Source: Panicum virgatum (taxonomy: Eukaryota; Streptophyta; Magnoliopsida; Poales; Poaceae). From it: a stretch of 64,000 nucleotides of DNA. A program made the translations under genes and the position numbers. Below, in pieces: positions 51,057 to 61,059 of this stretch (positions are counted from its first letter, which is position 1; each line of letters starts with the position of its first letter). Under the pieces are notes generated by a model. That model made no database searches. It saw only the letters and a list, made by a program, of their open reading frames with translations, and was not told the origin of the DNA. The stretch lies in assembly GCF_016808335.1 (NCBI RefSeq), contig NC_053148.1:48872930-48936929 (forward strand). Direction: 5' to 3'.

Positions 51057-51988
51057 TGAGATATACTGATATTCTGATGAAAAATAAGTTGCTGTCGGTA
51101 TGTCTTTTAGAACTGCTATAGTGGTCTGTTGTGCCGAAATTGGTCTATGCCAGTTTCTCTTTACTGCAGGGATTTGCTTATTTACTTAGTTGGAAAGTTT
51201 TAAAGATGAACTACCGAATGCTCTTTCGTTTTTGCGTTGTTTTCAGTTTTATCTGTCAGAAGTCTGTGGTTGTTTATTTGCCGCTTCGCCATCTTCAGAA
51301 GTTAAAATAGTACATTGAATCGAATGAGCTTGACTGAAATTCGTCGGGTGAAGACTCCATGGAATCAAGAAGACTGCAAGCATTGATAATAGCTTGAACA
51401 GTTTTAATTTCTACTCTCATGTGCTTCCTATCGATTGGAAACTGAACTGGTTACCTCTTTCATTTTTCTTACCTCCATCATCCCTACTTTCTTTTAAGAA
51501 AAAAAATGGACTCCAGCAATGGCATCATGTTGTCATACATCCTGCAGTTGGGAACTAGAGGATTCTTGAATTAGGCTAAAATGACGCCTAATTTTTGCAT
51601 ACGGTTTCAGCAGATATCTAAGAACTTGAATTTGATAGTAGACGAAAATATCAGGCATACGAGCCATGGCCCATTGAACGCTCTATGTCCTGCACTAAAC
51701 AATTTCCAGATACAGAGAGACAACCATTCTTTAAAACAAAAAGGCAACCCTGGGACTTGGGGCCCACACATCAGGACCGCGAGTTCCAGATCCGACGGCG
51801 GATGGAGGTTCACTGCCGCCGCGGGGAGGAGCCGTGGGCGCCCGCAGGAACCTAATAATTGGCGGCCCCGGTCCGTTCCCCCTCTCGCCTATCACCGCGA
51901 AGAACACAAACGCAAGTAGGGTTAGGAAAGGGCGCGGCGGCGGCGGCGGCGGCGGCGGCGAGAGAGGGAAGAGAGGAGCTTGTCGGCG
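51057..51988. other. Gap between cyclophilin and zinc-finger genes
   Basis: Holds the cyclophilin 3' untranslated region and, from about 51770, the GC-rich promoter and leader of the next gene. The leader has a (CGG)n tract at about 51933-51960. Confidence 0.6.
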
Positions 51989-51997
51989 ATGACGGGC

Positions 51998-52032
<35 letters not shown>

Positions 52033-52324
52033 CGCCGCGAAGATCGACGCGGCGACGACGAACCGGGGCGGCGGCAAGGCGGGGCAGGCGGACCGGCTGG
52101 GGCAGGTCAAGGGCGGCCACGCGAAGCTGGCCTGCCCGCTCTGCCGCACCCCGGCGCCCGACATCAAGTCCATGCAGATCCATCACGAGGCGCGCCACCC
52201 CAAGCTCCCCTTCGAGCCGGAGAAGCTCCTCAACCTCCACTCCTCCGCCCCCGCCGCCGGCGCCGGGGAGGCCACCTCCTCCTCCAAGCCCAAGCCTGGC
52301 ATCCGCGGCAGCCTCAAGAAGTAG
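51989..52324 (+). CDS. Small C2H2-type zinc-finger protein (SERF/At2g23090-like)
   Basis: A single exon encodes 111 residues, starting MTGKAKPKKHTAKEIAAKID with a Lys-rich head. One zinc finger follows: C49 and C52 in LACPLCR, then IHHEARHP with H66 and H70, and the tail LPFEPEKL. The C terminus is low-complexity Ala/Ser/Lys. The arrangement matches a conserved eukaryotic family of small proteins (zinc finger 706-like in animals, At2g23090 in Arabidopsis). Its molecular job is poorly known. A longer frame from TTG at 51980 adds only three residues and lacks an ATG, so 51989 is used. The GC-rich coding part also opens a long antisense frame, which is not a gene. Confidence 0.88.
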
Positions 52325-52959
52325 CTTGCTTGGGGTAATTCCCTGCAATTCCAATCGCATCCACCAACCCGATCTATAATCAATCAACTACTACCTCCGG
52401 CCCTCCGGTGGCTGCCGCGGTCAGCCTGCGGTGTACTACTAGTCTGCTGCTACTTTTCGTTACTGCTGCTACATGTGTCATGTGATAGACGTGTTAACTA
52501 TACTGTGGCTATGGCTTCGCTGCCTATTTGTTTCAATCTCGTCGCCGGCAACTTGGCGCGTTTAATTATGTGTTGCTTGGCCGTGATGCTGGTGACGGCT
52601 GCTAGTACTGTTAATGTCGATCGGGTCTCCTGGATCAATGGCACAAATATGTTGCTTGTTTATTTTCTTTTACTGGGAAGTGAAGTTGGACAATTAATAT
52701 TGTTTTGGCAATTGTTGGGTGTTTTGCTACAGTCAGGGTTTCATGAGTCAAATCTTATCTTTTCATCTGTAAATAATTGATATTGTCGAATATACTCTAC
52801 CCACTTCTTACCTATTTTGTTTATTCCCTCGGACTTCTAAGGATAATTGCCTCTCCATGGGATAATAGTTTGTATCTCTACCTTTAAAAAAAACTCACCT
52901 TTAACAAGTTGCAGTGCTGTGACTAACTGAAGGATAGTTGTCTAGTTTGACCATATGAG

Positions 52960-54300
52960 TGATAGCCAAAATTTTGAGTTGCAGTCGATGGTCCAAGGAC
53001 ATTGCTTTGTTCTATCTAGTGATTTTGAATTCCTCCACATGTCTTGAGTTTGTCTTTAGGCAGAGTTTGCTATTTTGCATGGGTATTAGGTGTTTCCTAG
53101 TTCCAACATGGATTTCTAGACAATGTGCTGAAAGGCATTCATGAGAGATTAGTAGCTAATGGATAACCATCTGTTGTTTGTTTACCATGATTAGTATGCC
53201 ATATCAGTATTTATGCACCATTATCTGGTGTAATTTCTACTTGGCCTCCTGAGGTGTATATGCAGTACTCCTGGGTCATGATAATATTGCATCACCAGAA
53301 TGACCAGACTGTCAATTGAAGTTGTATATGCCGTTTCAGCGATGTACAGATTTAAGGTCTTCCAAGTCCCAAGCTTATAAGTTACAATGACCCCTCAGTG
53401 TAACTGAACATTTATTCATTTGTTTTGGTAACTACTGCGATCATGATTACTTGTATTACACTAATTTGTACCAGCAAACATATCCTTTTGTAAAGCTGAT
53501 CATCCAAAATTAGGCAATGATGTGCTTGAAGCATTGGTGTATGAGTTAGTTACCAAATGCTGTTTGCTGCTACCTGCTAGACAAGTTCTGAAACACATGG
53601 ACATGGGTGAAGCTATTTAACTTATCCCCCTTTTAATTTTCTTTAAACGTGGTGCTATGCACTTGGAGTATTATTTTCATTCTCACGTAGGATTTGTCGT
53701 TACAGAAGTGTTCACCTGACTTACCTTAAGAAGTATTGCAGTATTGGGACTAGAAGCTGAAAGGAAGTTTTTGTTTTAGCAAGTGATATGCAAATACTGG
53801 AGTTGCAGTCAATGGTACAAGGACACATACAATACTTATTTATCTAGTGATTTGAGTTCCTCTGCACATGGTTAACTACATGTTGTCGTGTTTGCAGTTT
53901 GGTCAAGTTTACAATTTTTGCAGACATTTCATTAACCCAACATGATCCTTATCCTTTTGTACACAAAGTCCCAGTGTTCTGAAAGGCATTCATATTAGAT
54001 GAGTAGCATAATGGATGACGCTGTATCCTTTTTTTTTTAGTTTATATTCATATATAATTTTCAGTTCACCTTGGAGTTGTTGGGTTTTTTTTTTTTTTGT
54101 GGGTTCAAGAGTACAATCATTTAATCTAGGATATACTTTTCAACTTTGCAATGCTTCCTCAAATTAACTGGACTTTTTATCCATTTACTTGGTACCTTGA
54201 ATACTCCAACCTGGGGTCACCTGTCTTGCACTAATTCATACCCGCAAACAGATACCATCGTGTTGACGATAGGCAATGCTGCCATTCACGACAACTGATG
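52960..54300. repeat. Diverged direct duplication of about 0.8 kb
   Basis: Segments recur in the same order 0.76-0.85 kb apart: GTTGCAGTC-ATGGT-CAAGGACA (52978 and 53803), CTGAAAGGCATTCAT (about 53127 and 53979), CTAATT-ATACC-GCAAACA (53461 and 54231) and AGGCAATG-TG (53512 and 54271). Identity is patchy, so the event is old. There is no coding motif. It fills most of the gap between the zinc-finger gene and the exons at 55.5 kb. Confidence 0.7.
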
Positions 54301-55291
54301 CTTAAATAAGTTGGTATGAACTTCCATTGGATAGCATCTGGAGCAAATGTCCAAATGACAAGCTGCAAGGCATGCAAATTATGAAACTCGGTTGAATTTT
54401 TTTTTCACTTCTCAAAACGTTAACCATTTGTATAAAATTTGGTCAGCAAGCAGCAGTTATGTACAATATGCTTCCTAGTGAAAATATATTTATTATTATG
54501 CACATCTTACTCTACGTAATATGAAAATATGCTTTCTAGTATGCATATCTTACACTATGCAACTGCACAAAAAAATTAGATTGCTGGAGCTGTGGACAAG
54601 GTTTGAAACAGAGGGAGGATATCGGCCCTAGAGTAATATTTTGATTTTGTCCTGAATGTACAAAATAAGTATGGTTCAGCTTCAGTTCGCATGCTTGAAA
54701 GTTCAATCATGTTGCAGCGTCAGGTTCCTATGCTTGAAAGAACAATCTGACGCAAAAGATAAATGCAAGTTAACAACGACAATAATAATAGATGATGCAT
54801 GTCTTTTGAGTTTAGATAGGCGACTGCAAAGTTACTAGTTGGGTGAACTGGGAAGTAGAGACGATCAGAAGAACGCATTCGAGTGCAGACAAAAAATGCT
54901 CTCATGAGAAAACATTTTGCTGACTTGTGCTGACATCGGATTCTGAGGACGAGCTTTAGAAAGTATAGGACAGCTAGTTTGTTTGCCCACGCAAAGGTGT
55001 TTGATCAAGGCAAAAGACTTGCAGAGATGGTGCAAATGGGATGAAATGCATAAGCAGTTGTTTCTTACGTTAATTGAGAACGTTAATTGAGAGGAGGTGG
55101 GTGATGTGCAATAGCTGTCAAGTAAAACTGTTGTCTCAATGCAGAAATGGAGATTTCTCCATATTTTTATAGACAAAAGTGCATCTGAAAGAAACAGAGA
55201 AAAACATCACTTGATTGAAACAATGGTTTCGGGTTATTGCTATATGTAGCATGTGTTAAGCCGACTTTATATTAAATTCTCTAATGTAATA

Positions 55292-55415
55292 CTCCCTCCG
55301 GTTTCAAATTGTATGTCGTTTTATCTTTTCTAAAGACATAGCTCTTTCTATGCACCTAGATACATGCTATTTCTAGATACATGCCAAAACGACCACTAAT
55401 TTGGAACGAAGGGAG
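55292..55415. mobile_element. Stowaway-type MITE
   Basis: The left end CTCCCTCCGGTTTCAAATTG follows TA. The right end GGAACGAAGGGAG is the inverse of the CTCCCTCCGTTC-type Stowaway end. The interior is AT-rich, about 124 bp in all. The right TA is altered. Confidence 0.85.
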
Positions 55416-55532
55416 CTTCTAAGAAGCATAAATGGCACCAATTGCAGATCAAGTTCTGACTAGCTGCAGTACACCATCTACCCTAACCAGGAACTAAATA
55501 GCTACTAATGTTTGTGCTGTTTTGTGTATTAG

Positions 55533-55876
55533 GTGAACTTGGCCTCCGCTATTGCTTCATGAGCTTCAAGAGCAGCAAGAAGTTTGCTTTCATCATCGAC
55601 ATGACAGACTTGAACCTGTTCGTCTAGTATGACTAAACCTTATTTCTACATTGCTATACTGTATACTTTGCTAAACCTTGTTTGATTTGGAACAGCTCGG
55701 TCTATCCTTCCGACCCATCTGAACTGCCGATCAAGGTTTGCGAAACACAGACAACGCTAGCACAGGCAAGCGTAGATGAGACCATGGCTTCTATAAGGAA
55801 CCTGCAACCTGGTTGCACGGTGAAACTACGGTTGTGCCGGATGGTATCTCGGCTGATTAATTCGTTGCCAGTCTGA
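55533..55876 (+). CDS. Two terminal exons of an unrecognised gene
   Basis: Exon 55533-55626 and exon 55696-55876 join in frame across a TA/C split codon and end at TGA. The joined reading gives about 91 residues, including YCFMSFKSSKKFAFIIDMTD, VYPSDPSELPIKVCETQ and VKLRLCRMVSRLINSLPV at the C terminus. A TATTAG acceptor precedes the first exon, so more coding sequence must lie upstream, but I could not identify it in the 3 kb before. The alternating hydrophobic pattern before YPSDPSELP faintly recalls RWD-type domains. That is speculation. It may be a living gene with distant exons or a relic. Confidence 0.5.
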
Positions 55877-56416
55877 GTGATCACTGGAGTACAGCATATA
55901 GGAAAGTAGACATCATCCAGATGTGTAGGCAGTAGTCATTATCCATTTTCTGTATGTAGGTGTGCAGCTGTTGGTAGATGCTCGGATCCATCTATCAGAA
56001 CGTCGAGTGGGTTTGTTGCTGCAAGTGCAAGGACATCTTTAAACAAGTGGTTTGGTTACTGCAAATCCTTGTAACTGCCATTGTATTGAAGCAGCACTAA
56101 GGAGTTGATAGTCCATCTACCTTTGTTGTAAACGTGGTGTCATTTGCGCATCCACTTTTGGTTAACCGAAATGCAAATTACTAGTCAGCCCGTTGAAAAA
56201 TGCACAAGTGTATTGCCTTTTTTTTTTCTTGAAGCTGCTCTAAGGAGTCGATAACCCTTGTAACATGGTAGTTTCCGTATCTTTTTGGTAAGCAGAAATG
56301 CCAATTGCTACAGATCGCCAGCTGAAAGTGTGAGGCCCATCATCGGAAGTGTGGGGTCTGTGGATGTTCCTCTATTTAATAAATTAATTGTATTAGTCCA
56401 ACATCCATCTTCAACA
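55877..56416. other. 3' flank before the tRNA gene
   Basis: AT-rich, probably including the 3' untranslated region of the preceding exons. No further feature is seen. Confidence 0.5.
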
Positions 56417-56456
56417 GTTGAGATGGCCGAGTTGGTCTAAGGCGCCAGATTAAGGT

Positions 56457-56489
<33 letters not shown>

Positions 56490-56497
56490 TCTCAACA
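56417..56497 (+). tRNA. tRNA-Leu, anticodon AAG
   Basis: The acceptor stem GTTGAGA pairs with TCTCAAC and is followed by discriminator A. The D arm is TGGCCGAGTTGGTCTAAGGC, with a long type II variable arm as in leucine tRNAs. The anticodon stem CCAGA/TCTGG encloses TTAAGGT, placing AAG at 34-36. The T arm is GTGGGTTCAAATCCCAC. It is 81 nt with no intron and no encoded CCA. T-rich sequence follows, as for a polymerase III terminator. Confidence 0.96.
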
Positions 56498-57077
56498 TTT
56501 TCATATTTTTTTCTACCGTTTTCAACTGGGGTTAATTCAGGCCTATTTTTGTCAACTGTGCTGCTGTGCAGACCCACGCAGAGACCAGAGAGACCCTTCC
56601 TATCGATAAGATTGCCAAGTTCATAATGCAGTTTTTTTTTCATACTGCCATCCTGTGCTGTTTTGATTAGCTAGTTTTCCTCATTACTTGTTCTGAAATA
56701 ATATAATTCCCAAGAGCATGTACCTCAAATTTTTTAATAGCATATACACGTATACATGTCCCTGCAGCCGCATCTGACACCTGTGATGGACATACGGCCA
56801 GTTCAGCTCCGGCTCTCACTCTCTCAGCTCGGCTCGGCTTCAACATCTGGCTCCCACACGTGATCCTGTGCTCTCCGATGGAACTCGAACTGCATCGGGA
56901 CCAGGGGCGCACGGAGGCAGTTGTGCGCTCCGGGCGCACCTGAATTTTTTCCGCCCAGGCACGCCTCGTGCCGTGTTTGCATTTGCGGGCACGACCCCGC
57001 CGTCGTCGACGTCGCCCGCGCCGCATCGTCGTCATACGCCGCCGGGCTTCTTGCTCATCTCGTGGAGGCCGGAGCCG
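56498..57077. other. Gap downstream of the tRNA
   Basis: AT-rich at first, then from about 56800 GC-rich up to the LTR-like element. The GC-rich part has open frames on both strands without conserved motifs. I assign no gene. Confidence 0.4.
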
Positions 57078-60000
57078 TGTAACGCCCCGATATTTGCCGG
57101 GGTCACCAAGGCCAATTTGGCCACGACACCGCCGAACGACGCGCGCGTTCCGCGTGTCCCGCGTTGCCGCCGTGCTGCCCCTTCCTTCTGCTGCTGCTCG
57201 CCCACTGCCCTCTCCTTCCTCTACTTTCTTCTTCCTCGAGCAGAGCTCGAATGAGCTCGTGCGGCTCCCGTCCACCGGCCAAATCCCCGGCCTCCGCCCC
57301 ACCATCTTCAAATCGCCGCCAACCGAAGCTCCCTCACCTCTCTAGCTTCCTCCTCAGCCCCTCTGACATGAGCCCGACCGCCGCACGGCCGGGAAACAAG
57401 GATTCTCCGGCCGCCAGCCATCCATGGCCATCGAGCTCCACCTCGACGTGGAACTCCTAGCTCCGGCCACCATTTTCTTCGTCTAGCGGCTCAAATCGAA
57501 GCTAGGTGAGGCACTAATGCTCATGCTCTCCTCATTCCAGCGCGTTCCACGAGTTTCCGCGCTCGTTTCCGAGCCATGCCGCCGCCGGCATGCTGCTGCT
57601 CGTCGCGAGCCGGGCGCACGCGCCCCTGCGCCGCACCGCCGAGCGCCCCTACTCCGTCCGACCCTAATGAATCCTCCCATGGCTTCCCCGTCGTCGACCC
57701 GCCTCGCCGTCGACGAGAGCGCCGCCGCCATCACCGCCTGTGGTACTGCTCCCGTCGCCGGCCCTCTCCGGTCGCCCCCAACCCCAACCAAGCCCACCTA
57801 CAGGTAGTCCTCATCGCCCTCATACTCCCCCACCCCTCCCTCGTCGCCGGGAAGCATCCCCATCGCCGGAATCGTCGTTTCCCCTTGCTGCTCTGCTTCA
57901 ACTCGCGACTAGGGACTTCGTGCAGCAATTGAAACAAGTGCAGGGGGTTTTCTGCATTGTCATAGACTCATATGAATAGTATTTCAGGGACTAAATCGCT
58001 TGAAACTTTGAAAATCCATAGAAAATAGTAGAAAAATCGTAAAATAGCAAATTAAGATGTTTTGGAATCCTTGTGAGTAGATCTATGCAGTGGAATCATA
58101 ATATTATGGGTGTTAGTTGAAAATATTTGTTGTAAAAATAGATTTATGCTTGTTAAGGTTTTAATGCTAGTGTTGCTTGTCTTTTTCATAACTGCAGTTA
58201 TATTGCTCTAAATGATATGAAATTTTTATGGTAGGCTATTATTGTGATGTTTGCACTGTGGTAAAAATATCAAGTTAATTGAGGGTAGTATGACCGAGTT
58301 TTTGATTTAACTTGTTGAATGCTAAGTAAATAGTTTATAAATAATAGAAATGTGTAAAAATGGAAAATGTGATTCCATTGCCCTTATATGATGTTATTTT
58401 GGTCTAAAAAATATAATATGGCCATGTGTTTATAGAAAATATGAAGTTTTACATTTAACTTGCTCTCACACGATTAAGTGCAATAAAGATTTGTCTGTTT
58501 TATAATCAATAAAATATAAAACCTGAGCATGTGAAATTTATGCAGTAGACTATTAGGAGTATTGGTGATCTACTGTGATTTTGGTAGAATTTATTGTGCA
58601 CTTTACATGTATGATCATATATATATGCCTATATGTCTTATTATCTAAATAAATTAAGAAAGGCTTTAGATAAATTAATTTGGGGTTGGATGCTATGTTT
58701 TCTGGTGATCATAAGTCATGTATAACATGTTAGATATTGCTCATGCAACTCTTGTTGAAGCTTGATATTATTTGTATGTTTGCTAAAGCTAGCTCATGAC
58801 CTCATGCTTATGGATGCTCAGTCGTGACCTTGTGTTTGTCTTGCTTGCTCTTTTTGATGCATTGTCTATTGTACCTCTGTGCATTCATACATATGCATTA
58901 TTGCACCTCATTTAGGTACGATAGATGAACCACGTGAAGGATGTGATATTGGAACAGAACACGAAGACGATGTTTGGTGGACATATCCAGAAGAGGCAAA
59001 GAACCAGGAGTACATGCTTGGACCGGAATACTCGCCAAGCAAGTGTCATCTAACTAACACTGACTTAGTGTTAATCCCAGGCAAGCCCCGGTGCATGTCC
59101 GATTATTTTAAATTATGATATCTATATACGTTTTTATTACTTGTGCATTATGTTTCAGGAGTTGATTGGAACCCTAGTTGCATGATCCTTAGATTCCTGG
59201 AGTTGTACTAGCATGTATAGGACGATAGAACTGCTATGCTTAATAAGTTCTCGATAGAAGACGAGTGACTTCTCGTCACTCCCGAGATATAGGAAAACTT
59301 TAGAAGCCGAGTAATTGCCGGTTACTCGCAAGATACATTATTGTCGTTATACTTCAGTAATTGAGAAATGGATTGAAATGGATATGCAGATGTGAGACCG
59401 GGCGGGGATGATGGATAGGTATGGCAGCAGGACAGGGTTCCTGTGTGTCTTAGTCCCGCCCGTGTCGATTAAGGACCGGTCGTTGTGGCAGTGCTGATCG
59501 GGGATTGAATTGTACTAACTGCATGCCGGGAGTAGGAGGTAGTCGAAACCGGTAAGCCGAGTACTGCCTTACTTCGAAAGTACAGGACTCCTTCCCACCC
59601 CTTAGGGCGAGTCGAGTAGTCGCGGAGAATTGGGATGCATGTATTTACTTTTGGTGGTCTCTCGTTGAGCTCGGCTGACTATACGCTGGTGGGGCGGTCC
59701 TGTAGTTCGAGGCGGGGAGGGGAATGGTTGGTTTGTATTGTTCGACGGGGCAAATACGGGCCGTGTTGGTTAGGTCCACCTTGCAAGGTTAAATCGGATC
59801 GATTCGCCGTGTCTCGCGGTTATGAGGGCCTTGGTCTCTTTGTCACACCGTAGCAAATGAGATAGGATATTAGAAACATTAAATGGATACTATTCTGAAT
59901 CTTAATTTGTATGTCCCAACTTGAGTGTTTAGACAGGCAAACATTAGTAAGAGTTTATCTATTTAAAATATGCGGCTAAAACATGGAAAGTAAGGATACA

Positions 60001-60438
60001 CCTCTAGTTGCTGTTCTGCAAAACAAACCACTGACCAAAGGCCGTGCATGTCTAGATATGTGGGCTAAGTTATACCCACTGGTCGGGTAAGTCTTGCTGA
60101 GTATTAGTATACTCAGGGTTTGTTGTTTACCCTATTTCAGGTATAGAAGCTAACCAGGATTCGCATCAGTGGGCTCGATGTGACGTCCTCGCGTGTTCAT
60201 AATTATCGTATTGTTTTATTGGTTCTCAATCAAATTTCTTCCTCTCAGGTCATATTCTCATCCGCTGCTGTCATTTATTTTATATAAATTCTAAATTTAA
60301 AGTTGTTTTGTAAATATTTATATTATTAACTATTTTTGTGAAATTATATTATGCTGGTACCGTCTGTGCTCGCCGTCGCGCGAGACTTCTGGTGTGTTTC
60401 GATCGGCCTATGGGTTGGAAACAGGCTGTCAGGTTACA
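57078..60438 (+). mobile_element. Long-LTR-like element (candidate 3.4-kb solo LTR, Ty3/Gypsy type)
   Basis: Begins TGTAACGCCCCGATATTTGC and ends TGTCAGGTTACA, giving inverted ends TGTAAC and GTTACA. Internally it has the GAGTATTAGTATACTCAGGG segment and other wording I associate with the very long LTRs of grass Gypsy elements. No pol coding was found. The flanking 5-mers (AGCCG and CTTAA) do not match, so either boundary may be wrong or the insertion was rearranged. Confidence 0.5.
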
Positions 60439-60443
60439 CTTAA

Positions 60444-60827
60444 TTAAGCTAATGCGCCTGATGCGTTCAAATGATGGCCATTACGCTTAATTAAGCCGTT
60501 TAACTTGGCGGTTCTGTCACAAGCCGCCGCGCCGCTGCCGATGCCGCGATGGAGCCAGCACCGGAACGAGCCCGCGTGGACGGTCGGCGAGCAGAGGCAC
60601 GCGCGGGGGCCGGCTCCCCGGCAGGTGGAGCTGCTTCGCGGCGCAGCGGCCGTCCGCGGCGTGGTGATGCTCGCGGCGGGCGCCTCGTGCGAGGAGGAGG
60701 AGGAGGCGCCGCCGTGGTGGTGGTGCCCCGGCGACGGCGCGCCGGCGTGGAACAGGGCCTTCTTCTTATCCGGCAACGCGATCTTCTCGATCGACACCGG
60801 CCTGTGCGCCTTCAGATGATCCCCCAT
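60444..60827 (-). CDS. Serine-rich protein-like, CLCSPTxHxGSFRC motif
   Basis: One exon on the minus strand encodes 127 residues from ATG at 60827. It has a basic head (MGDHLKAHRPVSIEKIALPD), a His/Ser/Ala-rich middle and the motif CLCSPTVHAGSFRCWLHR at about 78-94. That Cys motif, usually CxCSPTTHPGSFRCxxH, defines a plant-only family of small serine-rich proteins of unknown function. The Trp after the last Cys is unusual. The stop codon lies five bases from the end of the neighbouring LTR-like element, so the original 3' end may have been altered by the insertion. The extra in-frame codons upstream of this ATG (to 61019) look like leader sequence. A family member is likely. Whether it is expressed is unknown. 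Confidence 0.72.
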   Translation of the reverse strand: MGDHLKAHRPVSIEKIALPDKKKALFHAGAPSPGHHHHGGASSSSSHEAPAASITTPRTAAAPRSSSTCRGAGPRACLCSPTVHAGSFRCWLHRGIGSGAAACDRTAKLNGLIKRNGHHLNASGALA

Positions 60828-61059
60828 GGCCGAGCGCCGACGATCTTGATCAACCGATTCCTTTTGGGGGAAAAAAAATATCCGAGCAAGCCAAGAACCG
60901 GTCCAAATTAAAATGCAGTCAACACTACATAAAGCAATCAAGCAAGAAGAGGCAAAAGCCCTGAAAAGCTGGAGTGCAAAGCATGTGGGCTCGGTCAGAT
61001 TGCAGCTTGCGATTGCCAAAGAGCTAATACTTCATTTTAATGTTGTGAAGCTGATCCCG

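Noticed and set aside
51731..52387. 218-codon antisense frame over the zinc-finger gene
   Set aside because: Gly/Pro/Leu-rich and without motifs, while the sense strand encodes a conserved protein.
57483..57937. Several overlapping Pro/Arg-rich frames on both strands
   Set aside because: They fall within the GC-rich part of the long-LTR-like element and share no motif with known proteins.
57073..60443. Target-site duplication for the 57-60 kb LTR-like element
   Set aside because: AGCCG on the left and CTTAA on the right do not match, so a clean solo-LTR call could not be made.
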